Positions 1 to 11,515 of a stretch of DNA of 64,000 nt are shown here, piece by piece. The stretch is from NCBI RefSeq assembly GCF_026745355.1, contig NC_079210.1, positions 18,394,271 to 18,458,270 of the forward strand, written 5' to 3'. Below the pieces are notes generated by a model that was not told the DNA's origin, searched no databases, and worked only from the letters and a program-made list of their open reading frames with translations. The stretch is from Beta vulgaris subsp. vulgaris (lineage: Eukaryota; Streptophyta; Magnoliopsida; Caryophyllales; Amaranthaceae). Both the position numbers and the translations under genes were made by a program. The number at the start of each line of letters is the position of its first letter. Within the stretch, counting starts at the first letter, position 1.

Positions 1-1450
1 CTTCAAGCACATCCTTGACTAGGCATGTAACATTAGGCTGCACAACTTCCCAGAACCTTTGGTAGAAAATTGGTTGAAAACCCATCCGGGCCTGGAGCCT
101 TAAAAGGTTGCATGTCCTTTAAAGCCGCCAAAATTTCGCATGAAGCGAATGGTCGAGAAATTTTTTCTCGCTCAACAGTTGGGATATCTGGGAAGTATCT
201 CCACAATAAAGCACTCCCTTGGGCCTCAGACTCCTCTTCTTGAAAAAGAGTACTCCAGTAGTCCATGACCAACTTTCGGACTCCATCCGCTTCATGAACC
301 CAAGTCTCATTTTCATCCATTAGTGAATCAATTCTATTTCTCCTCCTGCGAATTATTGTTGAGAGATGAAAAAACTTAGTGTTTCTATTCCCATCTCTAA
401 TTGCATCCATTCGAGATTTCTGGAACCATAACATCTCTTCCGCATTCAAAACCTCATCCATTTCTCTTCTTAATTTAGCTTCCAACTTAATTAGGTGAGA
501 TTGGCGCCCCGAAGCTAGGATAGACTGAACTCCTTCTAACCTTGCCCATAACTCGGATTTTTTCTGAAAAATATTATAAAATTCATCTTTGTTCCACTTT
601 TGAAGCTTACCAGCAAACTCCTTCAAAAACGGAACAATGGGAGCATTCGACTTCCAGTTTTCAAAGACAAATTCGTGGAATTTAGCATGATTCATCCATG
701 CTGCTTGAAATCGAAATGGTTTCGTCGCTGTAGGAATGGGAGCGAAACCAGTTGTACTCACAATAATCGGACAATGATCCGATGCAGCTTTTGGTAAGTT
801 ACGGACTGCTCCTTCCCCAAATCGCATACGCCACTCTTCATTAGCCAATCCCCTATCCAATCTAGCTGATTTAAAGGTCTCAGGCGAGTTCCCTCGGAAC
901 CACGTGTGTTCTGGAGCTGAACACCCCAAGTCAATCAAGTCATTGTCATTAACCCACTGAGAGAACTCGCGGCATCTTCGAATCATCTCCGAATTGTTAA
1001 CTCCATTCCGCTCATTCATGGTCATGGTTTCATTAAAGTCTCCTGCTAACAACCACGACCCTGAATAGTTTGCTTTGATTGCTTCTAACTCTTTCCAGAG
1101 GTCCTTACGTAAACTCGAATCCGGACTTGCATAAATAGCCGAGAACATCCACGGGTCTTCCCCTACTTTCTTTATTTCAACAGTAATATGCTGTGAATGG
1201 GATCCATATGCGGAAATAGAACCACATTAGTGTCCCATAGCATCCAAATACCACCCGAAAAACCATGAGCTTCCACTCTCTTTTGACCTTGGAAGCCAAT
1301 TTTGTCACATATCAACTGGGCTTGAGAACCACTCAAATGAGTCTCCACGAGAACCACCACATTCGGCTTATTAATACGAACTAATTCTCTAATAACAAGC
1401 ACCTTATTGCCCGCTCCCTGAACATTCCAAACTAGGATTTTGATTGACAT
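1..1450 (-). pseudogene. LINE ORF2: APE-type endonuclease and start of reverse transcriptase, frameshifted
   Basis: ORF2 nicks the target and reverse-transcribes the element RNA. The likely start is the ATG at 1448-1450 (MSIKILVWNVQGAG), overlapping the end of ORF1. Endonuclease motifs follow: VVLVETHLSG, then after a frameshift near 1205-1220 LAGDFNE, RLDRGLAN and SDHCPI. The linker region has the usual LWFQKSRMDAIRDGNRNTKF block, then the first RT motif PFKAPGPDGF. An extra base in the T run that reads as aaaa at 77-80 on the plus strand shifts the frame again. The second frame (FYQRFWEVV) runs on to position 1, so the RT continues outside the window. It is inactive as read, and the catalytic RT box is not in view. 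Confidence 0.88.
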
Positions 1451-1484
1451 ATTAAAATTCGAGAATAGAGGGTACCTATCATAC

Positions 1485-3579
1485 TCAAGCAGAGGAACCA
1501 AAGTCATTTCTGACATGAACAACTCCCTCAAGGCTCGCATCGGCCCATCTGTCACCATGTGAATCCCCACTTCCATCATTAACAATGGATTCGAATTCTC
1601 CGGCGGCAGATATGCATTTATCTCCAGTTTCTCCCTGTTTGCTATCGGGTGTACTTCGATTTGCGAGGGACCTTCCATCGGACCCTCCACAAAGAACTCC
1701 ACCGCTGGTGGGATCTTGGATACCAGTGTGATTGGGATTAGAGCTTGATTCATCTTGTTGACTCAGACCCTTTACTGCCGTTTGACTAAGCGCCGCAAGA
1801 ATACCTGAAGGGCAAGGCTCAGAATTTTCTTTGCCTTTAGGGATAGGCCGCAAATTTTTTTTGGTACTATTTTTTCGAATTTTTGGGCCTCGAAGGGTAG
1901 CCAGTTTACTATTCATCGAGAGAGGAACACGATCTCCCTTGAAGGGTAATTTCTGCTGGAATCTCGGGATTTGGGAATCGCGTATTACCGGGATATTCCC
2001 TTTAGTCCCTCCTCCTTCCTTAATTATATCCATGCTACCTGTCACTCCCTTATTTTCCTTATCTATACCAGACTGCTCCTCTAATCTAGCTCCTTCCTCA
2101 TTTTCTTCCACAATTGTAGTAGATATTCCAATTTTTTCCGCAACCAGACTGCTCCTCTAATCTAGCTCCTTCCTCATTTTCTTCCACAATTGTAGTAGAT
2201 ATTCCAATTTTTTCCGCAAGCTGGCACGCTTGATCCGCTTCCTTAGTAACCGCCCTCTCTATCTCCGTGACTGATTGAAGCTTTCTTTTATCTCGTTTTG
2301 GTTCCGGGTCCGGGTTGACCTTCGGGTCCAACTCCTCCACCATCATTTGAACGTCATCTTCAACTTGAAGGATCTCAAAACGAGACCCCCTTCCAGCGTC
2401 GCTATCTTTTACCTGGTGAACCATAGGTTCATCTCCTTGGACAACCTTCGAAGGTCCGGCAGTATTCACCTTCAAAGACTTCTGCATGCCTTGGTTATTA
2501 TATCCTACAGTCTTCTGCATGCTCTGGATATTATTTCCTACATTTTTCATCTTTGGGACATACTTTCTGCCTGGTTTTTGCACCAACATCCAAGCTCCAT
2601 AATTCTCACTATGATTTGATGACTCCGCACCTTTATTCAGAGGAATATCGATCCTCTCCTCCCCTTTTTGACTTTCTGATCGCCCAAATTGGGGGCAATT
2701 TTCATCTTTGTGCCCTAGACGACCACACTTGAAACAAATCATCTTTAAACCTTCATACTGGATAATCCAAGTCCTCTTATTCAATATGAATTTTGACAAC
2801 AACGGTTTGGAGAGATCGACCTCAATACAAAACCGTACATACTGACCTCTATCCATAGATTCCGTATTTCTATCAATCTTAATAACTTTGCCTATTTTGG
2901 AACCTATCTTATGAAGTATTTGCTTGTCAAAGTACTCCACTGATAGGTGAGGAATGCGAACCCATGCCGTAAGGGTTTTAATGGGGGCTTCATCCGCTAT
3001 GAAATTCGGCACCCATCTTCGAATCGTAAGATAACTCTCTCCTATCATCCAAGGCCCTTGTGTCAACACAAACTCTTAATCATCCAAATTACTAAACCGA
3101 ACCACATAATATGCATGTCCAACATCAGTTAGAGCAATCTCCCCTTTTAAGCTCCATTTAGCTTTGAGTCTTCGCATTAAGACTTCATAGCCCAGCTTTT
3201 TATCAAACAATTTGATAATAAGCGAATTCTTCCAAGGAATTCTAATTCTTCTCTTTTCTTCCTTGGATAACCTAATAATTGGACATGAACCATCTCTTTC
3301 TTCCTCTTCACAACCCTGATCGTCTTCCGACTCAATATCATCCTCACCATCTTCTCCTTCAAACAAAGGGTTTCTGGCTCCACCAAAACCCCTTGCTGCA
3401 TGGCTATACGAGCATAGCTGCTCCAAACTTCCTATATTCTCACAGGAATTAGGTACCATAGAGACATCACTACTAGTGCTTAGCCCCTCGCAATCAACTC
3501 GCTTGAAATTTTTATTCGACCTCTGAAGAATATCACTCTCTTCACTTGAGAGCGTTTTCTCTCTAACTTCGTTCATCAC
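1485..3579 (-). pseudogene. LINE ORF1 (DUF4283-like domain plus CCHC knuckle), broken
   Basis: ORF1 proteins of plant L1 LINEs bind RNA and form the retrotransposition particle. The first part (3579-3076) is acidic and ends with KAKWSLKGEIALTDVGHAYY, typical of the DUF4283 domain. An in-frame TAA at 3076-3078 interrupts it, and translation of the same frame continues with EFVLTQGPWMIGESYL, so a Tyr codon probably became a stop. The next part (to about 2143) holds the zinc knuckle CFKCGRLGHKDENC followed by basic and acidic tails. A 76-bp tandem duplication at 2067-2218 then shifts the frame. The C-terminal part, lysine- and proline-rich, continues in the new frame to the stop at 1485. Domain identity is recognised by family pattern; the breaks are read directly. 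Confidence 0.85.
2067..2218. repeat. 76-bp tandem duplication (2 copies) inside LINE ORF1
   Basis: The block beginning ACCAGACTGCTCC occurs at 2067 and again at 2143, a period of 76 bp, with essentially identical copies. Because 76 is not a multiple of three, it shifts the ORF1 frame. The peptide EENEEGARLEEQSG is therefore seen at the end of one reading frame and the beginning of the next. Confidence 0.95.
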
Positions 3580-5472
3580 TTACTTTCTAAAAACCTAACA
3601 GTCCTTTGATTGAGCTAATATTAAGGTTTGGTAAAAACTTATGGAGGAGATTTGTTTGATGAATTAAGGAAATTGTGACAGCTCATGGCTTTAGAATAGT
3701 TGGTCTTTGGCTTAGCAAGACACGATTGAGAGGGGAGAAGAAATGAGAGTTTAAAACTCTTATAAAATTTGACACCTTAGCTACATAGAGATATGTATTT
3801 AAACTTTTTTTTTTTTTCTAAAATAAGAATACTAATCATAAAATCATATAAACAAATACCATATCAAATAGTGTTTTTCTTTTGTCTTAAGAAACTAAAT
3901 CTTATTAACAAACCTCGTCAACTAGACGCAATTATTATAATTAAGCTAAAATACATAATTAGCATCTAATTAAACCTGCTTAAAAATAAGGGCTATTACA
4001 TCTAAGTTCTAGGTTTAAGGAATCACCTAGAGTGTTAATGATATATTTTGCTTAATTGTGAATCAATTATGACTTCCAACATGACTAACTTGTTCTAAGC
4101 TTAGGCTTAGGGGAACCCAATAGTTTATAGCAGCTCAAAATTACTCAAGGAATAGATTCACTATAAGGGACTAAAGTGTTGCTTTCTTCCCCTTAGTGTT
4201 TTAACTTGTTATATGGGCATTTATTTCTGCTTGCTTTTGTTTCAGTTTTGAGTTAAGCCTGACTTCAATAAGGCAGGTTCTTTCTTTTCTCCCTGTTGTT
4301 GATTTAGTCAACCAGTTTGTCTTTGAATTAATTAATTTTCATCCTGTTCATGCTTAATTAAGAGAAGGAAGTTTTGAGTCAGATTCTGACTCATACAATT
4401 GAACTATACAAAGTTATTTCCAAACTCACGTCATCCTTGAAATTAGAAAGAAACCTAATTTCAAGATCCAGTTTGAGGTGACCTTTGGTAAGTTTAAAGA
4501 TTGTCCAATCATGGTCAGGTTACTGTTTCTTTTGCCTTATTATTGATATAGATGCTTATTCAGCTTTACGAAGCTTTTGCATCCTTGAGTAAAGAACTCA
4601 TCGGTGCAACTTCATAGATTCTGCTTAATTTGGCACTGTCTCTATTCCTACATCTGCAGAAGTACTACTGAAAATTCACATTAGATTCATCATTAAACTC
4701 CAATTTGAACGCATCTCTAATAGAGTCAGCAGGAGCTCAATTACTTCCGTGTTTTAGCATGCTCCAGAACAGCAACACTGGAACAACATTGGCTTGTTGC
4801 GGTTGCCGAAAATGGAATCGAGGTAAGAGATAAAGTTGTTGACGGAAACAAAACCCTAGACAAAATCAAAGAAAACCCTAAAAAAAATCCCCAAATCTAA
4901 GAAACCAAAAGAAGGAACCTAAACATACAGCAATAAAATAACTAAATCACAACAATAAAGTTTGTACGAAATTACCTGGACATGCATTCCAAGGAGCGGA
5001 TCGAGAGAGAAGAGGGATAGAGAAGCAGTTTGATGAGGGAAAGAGAGAGAGAACGACAATATCACAACTTAGCATCAAATTTTTAGTTTACCATCTATCG
5101 ATTTTACTAATTAGCAACATATTTCACAAGCCAACAACCATTAACCGAACAGAAGTCGATGATGGAGCCCTAATTTGTCGACCAAACAAAAGCCAACTTA
5201 GCCCTAATATGTCGACCATACAGAAGGACTTGAGTCCTAATATGTCGACCGAACAGACGATGGAGGACGACGGAGGACGGCTGAGTAGGGAGAAAGCGAA
5301 GGACTTGGGAGAGAGGGAGGGAAGACGGACGGAGGACGGCTGAGTGAGTGAGAGAGCGGGCGACTTAGGAGAGGGAGGGAGTAGGGACTAAAACTGATCT
5401 ATAAGGTCGACTAATATTTGATTAAATTAGTGGGGAAATTTCAACAAAAAAAAATCGCGCTTAACAATCCAT
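3580..5472. other. Gene-free stretch, probably interior of a CACTA element
   Basis: I see no coding sequence here. The left part is AT-rich. Around 4840-5050 the minus strand looks like a plant 5' leader (CT-rich, then T-rich intron-like sequence), possibly captured host sequence. Between about 5160 and 5350 there are short imperfect repeats of a CCTAATATGTCGACC word and of GGACGGAGGACGGCTGAGT. The stretch lies between the LINE and a clear CACTA right end, so it is probably CACTA interior, but no transposase was found and the left terminus is not visible. Confidence 0.4.
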
Positions 5473-5673
5473 GTGCTCTGTTGACTAACCGGAGCATTTA
5501 TTCAGAAATGCTCGTGTTGATTAGTCAACCGGAGCATTTCACATCAAATGCTCCGTTTGATTAATCAACACGAGCATTTGTGAATTTTTTTTTCTAAAAT
5601 TATCACAAATGCTCGGGTTGATTATTCAACCAAAGCATTTGATAAGTAGCAAAAGCTGTTTTTTCCACTAGTG
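5473..5673. mobile_element. CACTA (En/Spm) right terminus with palindromic subterminal repeats
   Basis: The sequence ends at 5673 in ttttttCCACTAGTG; read on the minus strand the end is CACTAGTGGAAAAAAC, a standard CACTA terminal motif. Just inside are repeated units of the form AAATGCTC-n-GTTGATTA-TCAAC-n-GAGCATTT, each an imperfect palindrome: one full unit near 5507-5540, another near 5547-5580 and a third near 5608-5642. Subterminal repeats of this kind bind the transposase in known CACTA elements. The candidate 3-bp target duplication on this side is ctt (5674-5676). The left end was not found. Confidence 0.7.
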
Positions 5674-5805
5674 CTTAAAGAGATTTTTTCATCTAAAACA
5701 ACCAATATAAATCCGTAATCAATCCTATATGAATTCATAGCAATAATAAAATACTTTAAACCCTTCTTAAAAGTGTTTAAAAACTTTTTCCATCATTAAA
5801 ACTTA

Positions 5806-6063
5806 CCCCCTCTGTTTTTTTTTTTTATCGTTCCCACTTAGAATCTTGACACTATTCATACTTAGAGAGAATGTGCTCAATATTTTTCAATTTATAAGAA
5901 AAAATACTGTCATGTGGGGCCTTGTTTCATTCGTGTCAATTAGTATATTATTAATATTCAATCATTATAATTTTTTACTAATATATAATGAAAGATATTT
6001 AAGTTCAAAGATGTACATTGGGAGATGTGCACAGAACAATGAGAAGTTAAATAATAGAGGGAG
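5806..6063. mobile_element. Stowaway-like MITE, 258 bp, TA target duplication
   Basis: The element runs from CCCCCTCTGTTTTT to AATAGAGGGAG and is flanked by TA at 5804-5805 and 6064-6065. The terminal CTCCCTCTGT-type inverted repeats and TA duplication fit Stowaway/mariner MITEs. Its interior, in opposite orientation, matches the MITE at 18311-18575 along most of its length (for example the AATATTCAATC and ATATAATGAAAGATATTTAA words). It sits inside the minus-strand LTR. Confidence 0.85.
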
Positions 6064-6880
6064 TAAGTATTAGAGCCTCCTAATATAGTATTACTATACT
6101 AGTTGTCAAAAACTCTCAGAACTCGTGTTCTACAATCATAAATCTCCATCAACAATACTCTTTTCAAATTTTCAGCAACATATTATGTATTAAAACTCTA
6201 TTTAAACACGCTTAAACATATTTAAAATCATAAGAACAATCAATCTCATAAACTATGGTATACTACTATGATTTTCCAATCTTTAAAACCCTAAAAATCC
6301 ATGCTTTGATAATTAAAAAACCAATTTAAACATAATAAGTAAATCTAAATTTTTATTTCTTCAAGACATAAATTATATAAGCTTAGATTCACAATTAAAT
6401 CATCAAATCATAACTTTTAAACATAATCTTTATTAAAACAAATCTTATAAACATAAACTTTGCATCGAAAATAACTTGAGGAGGAAGAAAAATAAACAAA
6501 CCAAGAAAAGAGGAGGAAGTAACGCGCGACGCCAAGGCCGCAGTGTTGTCGCTCGCCGGCGGTGGTAACGGTGTTGCGTCGGCAGTGGCAGCTGTGACGC
6601 GCTGGCGGTGGTCGGCGGTGGCAGCTGTGATGCGCCATCGACGGAGGAGAGTAGAGCCGAAGCGGAAGAGAGAGAAAATAAATGTAATCCCCCATAAATT
6701 TATGGATTTTATAAATATATTTTGGTATATGTATATTTATATTTAAATAGAATTTAGTTTAAAATAATTTATTTATTTAAAAGGTTGACTATTTGGAAAG
6801 TCAAAGGAATTATTTAAAGATTTAAGGAAGTTAAAATATTTTGTTAAGGCACGTTTTGAAAAATATTAAAGGGTCAACAA

Positions 6881-6892
6881 TTTCCCCTTTTT
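6881..6892 (-). other. Sirevirus polypurine tract next to LTR remnant
   Basis: The minus strand reads AAAAAGGGGAAA, one base before the LTR remnant TGTTGACCC. It is preceded by GCCATCTTC, as in other Sireviruses. It primes plus-strand DNA synthesis. Confidence 0.8.
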
Positions 6893-9800
6893 GAAGATGG
6901 CAACAAAAGGCATATACTAAAAATAATACACATAAGTCATATAAAAATAATTTTAACAAAGTATGTAACCAAGTTAAATTAAGTATTATAGACTCGTTAT
7001 TTTATTTTGTAAAGTCGAAATATGAGAACATAATTAAAAAATTTATTCTGATTGCCTTTAACTTTCCCCCTTTGGCATCTTCAAAAACATAGTCCACGAT
7101 TTCAAAAAGATGAATATTATTCACTAAACACATCACACCACCAAACTTGTAAAATAAGTTGGTAGTATAAGCAAATAAAGCATTCAACTCTCAAAAACCG
7201 CAATCCAAGAATATTAGCCATTCATTTAGACGCACACATGCAAAAAGATCAAACTTAGAATTAGCAAATTTAAGTTCCATTGTAGCATGATTAAAGGAGA
7301 AGGATAGAAAAGACAAATATTAAACAAAGTTCATGTTCCCACACAAAATAAATAAAAAAACTAAACGAGAAAAGTTTATGATTTAGGAGAAGGAGGTTGC
7401 TCTACTTCTTCCACCACATCATGAATTTGCCATCACTTCTTGATGATTTTCGGCCAATGTATCATTTCCCTTGAGCACAATGTCTTCCAACTTCAACAAC
7501 CTAGAGTTCATTGCTTGAAGGAGGAAGAAAGTTCACCAAGCCGAGCCATATCTCTTGTTGTCCTCCAAGGCTTTGTCAACTTTGCTGCATAACCCCTTTT
7601 ACCAACCCATTTAAATCCTTAGCTTCCGTAGCAAACTCCATCATTGCTTCCGAATGACCCATAACCAAGGAAACAAAGAATCCAATCTTCTAGCATGAGC
7701 TAGAGATATGTAGAACCAATGGTAGGATTTTGAGAAGACGAGGAGCATTTGAGAAGGATTGGGTGCGCTGTTTGTTCCTTAGGTTTGGGAACAGCAGGTT
7801 GTTCCTCTGAATGGGAACACACTGTTTCTTAGCTTTAGGAACAGAACAGAGGGTTTTGAGGTAGAGGGAGGGATAGGATCATTTGTGGTGCTAGGGTAGA
7901 GGGTGAGGCAGATTTTTGTGGAGATGGAGGAAAAGGAGGATTGGTTTCCATGGGAACAGGAGTCGGTTCCCTAGAAGGAGGTAGGTTAGATTCATAATCT
8001 TCCCTATCAATCACCTTACTTCATCTTCCTCAAACTTTCTCGGCATCAAGCAAAGGAAAATTAAGCACTTTCATTTTGAACCCTTTGACTAGCTCTAGTG
8101 CTTTTACAACCGGTTTCACCACCTCATCAACCACCTTCTTCCCTTTCTTCTTAGTTCTTCTTTTTCTTTTTCAATTTTCTTTTCTTTTTGATTTTTCTTT
8201 TCTTTTTCTTTTTCCCTTTTCATTTTCTTCTCTTCAACTTCTTTTCTTTTCTTCTTCACTTCATCATCATCATCATCATCATCATCCTCATCATCAAAGT
8301 TAGCCCTCCTTGATAACTTCTCCATTCACAACACAAACATTCAAGTTATTCAAGGCACGCACATTCAACTATTCATTCCCAATGGACATGTAGTTCCCGA
8401 AATTTTCAATTAAACTTAAGTAGAATTTCGGTTACTAAAGCTCCATATCCAACAACAAATCCATTTTCAATGCAATGACTCAATGTGTTGAATCATTAAA
8501 GAGGGAAAGTTTATGTGTTTGAGAGGCTAAACAATGAATGTAAATTAATCCAACATGCTAACTTGAGCACGTTTGGAAAGACGAGGCAATAAAGCTTTCT
8601 TAGGATGTGAAATAAAATTTTGTGTAAGGGAGAAAGAAGATTGTGATCAAGAAATGTTTTTCCCTTTTGACCACCATATTTAACAATCAATTGATCAAAA
8701 GAGATATCCGAAAATGGATAGGAACCACGTTGTTTCTTGAAATAAACATCAGTTCCTCTCACGGGAACACCAAGCAATTTACCCAAAATTTAGCATTAAA
8801 ACTATTTGAGTTCCTTTACCAAGTGGAACAATTTCCTTCTTCATCCATGGAAAAGTTTTCACAAAATTCATCCATCTTAGGAATAAACTATTTCCATAAC
8901 ATTTCACAAAAGATTTCCCAACCTTGAAACTTAATCATATTAAGCAATTGACGAAATTTACTCTTTTGCACCAAGAAACATCAATAAAAAGTCCATGACA
9001 TACCTAGTTCGTGGATTTTTTCGAGCAACCTGTTGTTCCTCTCTCGGGAACATCGATTCCCCCTCATTGTTGCATGTGCTTCTTCAACCTCCATTTCAAC
9101 CGTTCTTCATTTTCTTCCTTTTCCTTAGAATTCTGATGAAGAATTGGAGAAATATCCATGGGTGAGGTGATTCAATTTTAGTGGAGGAAGGAGAGGGTTT
9201 TTCGGCTTTGTGGGAGGAGAGAGAGTGAAAGTGTTTTTGGATTCATATTTTGTGGAGTATTTTCGGTTTTATGAGAAGGAAGGAAAAAAAATTTGTTTTG
9301 TTTAAGGAAGAATAAATAAATAATATAAAACCGTGTATATACACGTTTTATGAAAAAATTCATCTATTAAAAAAATATCTTCAACTAACTTGAGAGATAT
9401 AAGGAAAAAATCAGATTTTTAGGAAATAAAATCTGAACAAATATTTTTGGTTTTTCGAATTTTGAAAAGAAAAAAAATATCTAAAGCGAATACGCTGGGA
9501 ACAGCGTTTGGGAACAATGAATGGAAACAATAAATTTTGCTACTTTGGAACTCCATTAATTCTTTTAATCCTTTGTCATCACTTAAGGCATAGAATTGTC
9601 TTATGAACAATAAGGGGAATATTATTGGACATTGGTGAGCAGTTTTCAGACATTTTTACTTATACATATGAAATAATCATATAAGATTGTGATGTATTTA
9701 AGCAAATAAAAACATCGAATATGCACATCCAGACATAATGCCAAAGAATTAACACAAAGGGGAATTTGTAGCAATCATTTCAACTTGATCAAGCCAAGTT

Positions 9801-9913
9801 CAAGTCTCAATTTTTCAAACCTATCTCTATTTAAGGGCTTTGTCAAATGTCTGCAATTTGACGTTCAGTCTCACAGAATTCCATTTTAATAAGACCCTTT
9901 TCAACATTATCTT
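6893..9913 (-). pseudogene. Sirevirus extra region between RNase H and polypurine tract (possible env-like/extra ORF remnant)
   Basis: About 3 kb separates RNase H from the polypurine tract, much longer than in ordinary copia elements. Sireviruses often carry an extra, sometimes env-like, ORF here. Readable pieces on the minus strand are 8786-8511 (VPVRGTDVYFKKQRGSYPFS), 8325-8116 (a run of Asp codons followed by a Lys/Glu-rich stretch ending near the frame stop) and scattered short frames between 9165 and 8790. I do not recognise a transmembrane or fusion feature, so env-like is only a positional guess. GGGAACA and TGTTCC words are frequent (for example 7765-7860, 9020-9060). Confidence 0.5.
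7062..7080 (-). other. Second, upstream polypurine tract
   Basis: The minus strand reads GATGCCAAAGGGGGAAAG about 180 bp inside the terminal tract. Repeated purine tracts near the 3' LTR are a known Sirevirus feature; this one resembles the terminal tract but has its own flank. Confidence 0.6.
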
Positions 9914-11495
9914 TCAGAAAGTGATGCCTAATATGGATGTGTTTGACTCTTGAATGTTGCACGGGATCTTTAGAAATACTAATAGCACTAGTATTATCAC
10001 AATAGATGGGAACACATTCAAAGTAATTCCATAGTCACGTAGTTGTTGTTTTATCCATAGCATTTGGGAACAACATTGCTGCTGCAACATATTCAGCCTC
10101 GCTGTAGATAAAGCAACTGTGTTTTGCTTCTTGGTGCTCCAAGAAACTAAACTATGACTAAGGAACTGAACCATACCTGATGTATCTCCTATTGACCAGA
10201 TCTCCTGCATAGTCAGCATCCGCAAATCCTTTCAATTCAAAGGTATCACTTCTCGAATAGAATAGGCTTAAATCATCTGTTCCCTTGAGGTATCTTAGGA
10301 TTCTCTTCACAGCTGTGAGATGAGATTCCTTTGGATTGGCTTGAAACCTTGCACATAACCCTACACTGAAAGCAATATCAGGACGACTTGCAGTTAGATA
10401 TAGTAATGAGCCAATCATACCTCGATACTTGGTTTGATCCACACTTTTCCTATAGAATCTTCATCCAATCTGGTTGAATTCCCATAGGTGTATGATTACT
10501 TTGGATGCTTCCAAACCATACTTTTTCAATAGTTCCTTTATGTACTTTTGTTGATGGATGTAGATTCCTTCTTCTGTTTGCTTGATTTGCAACCCCAAGA
10601 AGAAGTTGAGCTCACCCATCATACTCATTTCAAATTCTTTACTCATGAGATTAGCAAAGTCCTTGCACAAAGATTCATTAGTGGCACCAAATATAATATC
10701 ATCAACATATATTTGAACAACTAATAAATGTTTTCCTTTTGATTTTAAAAACAAGGTTCGATCCAATTTTCCTCTTTTAAACTCATTTTCAAGAAGGAAC
10801 TTAGAAAGTCTTTCATACCATGCTCTTGGAGCTTGCTTTAACCCATAAAGAGCTTTGTCAAGCTTAAAGACATGATTAGGAAATTCTTTATTTCAAAACC
10901 TGGAGGTTGTTCTACAAATACCTCCTCATTAAGATAACCATTTAGAAAAGCACATTTTACATCCATTTGATACAATTTATAAACCCATGAAGGCAGCAAA
11001 AGCTATGAAGATTCTAATTGCTTCCAGTCTTGCAACTGGAGCAAAAGTTTCTTCATAATCAATGCCTTCCTGTTGATTGTATCCTTTCACAACTAACCTG
11101 GCCTTGTTTCTTATATAGTTCCGAACTCATCTAATTTGTTTCAAACACCCACTTTAAACCAATAACCTTGTTATTTTTAGGTTAGGTTCAAGGTGCCAAA
11201 CTTTGTTTCTTTCAAATTGATGAAGTTCATCCTGCATTGCTACGATCCAATCAGCATCAGTGAGTGCTTCTTCATGATTCCTAGGTTCCAACATAGAAAG
11301 AAAAGCATGAAAAGCACAAAAGTTTTTCAATTGAGATCTCGTTTGAGTTCCCTTGTTTATGTCACTGATTATTAACAGGATGGGAACGATGAGTTTTCCA
11401 AGGCTTTGGTTGGAAATCCTGGATGGAAACTTGGTTTCCTTGATCATCTTCATTTCCCTGTACTTGGGAACCAGGTTCAACAATAGTGGATTCAT
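9914..11495 (-). pseudogene. Sirevirus reverse transcriptase and RNase H, multiply frameshifted
   Basis: The RT starts with LEPRNHEEALTDADWIVAMQDELHQFERNKVW (11270-11170). Fragments between 11150 and 10770 in shifting frames include ALYGLKQAPRAWYERLS. The catalytic YVDD box lies in VVQIYVDDIIFGATNE (10715-10670), followed by MSMMGELNFFLGLQI. The connection domain MIGSLLYLTASRPDIAFSVG is at 10442-10158, and the RNase H region FADADYAGD and SHSLVSWSTKKQNTVALSTA at about 10225-10080. The final Asp/Glu motif (AEAEYVA in relatives) is out of frame. The YVDD residues survive, but the ORF is broken in at least four places. Confidence 0.88.
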
Positions 11496-11515
11496 TCACT
11501 GTGTGATCATCACTA

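Larger units (their letters stand above)
1..3579 (-). mobile_element. L1-like LINE (non-LTR retrotransposon), decayed, 3' part outside window
   Basis: Read on the minus strand, this is a plant L1-type LINE. ORF1 (from 3579) carries a gag-like N-terminal domain and a CCHC knuckle. ORF2 (from 1450) carries an APE-type endonuclease and the beginning of a reverse transcriptase. The window edge cuts the element inside the RT domain, so most of the RT, the RNase H if present and the poly-A tail are not visible. Both ORFs are broken by a nonsense codon, a 76-bp duplication and at least two single-base frameshifts, so the copy is dead. The 5' boundary is uncertain; I end it at the ORF1 start because I see no target duplication. 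Confidence 0.9.

Noticed and set aside
6417..6746. GC-rich frames on both strands around 6540-6660
   Set aside because: This GC-rich patch corresponds to the leader part of the minus-strand LTR (compare 38160-38320); not a gene.
8076..8303. Plus-strand open frame ending in a His run
   Set aside because: It is the complement of a Lys/Glu/Asp-rich stretch of the minus-strand Sirevirus region; low-complexity shadow.
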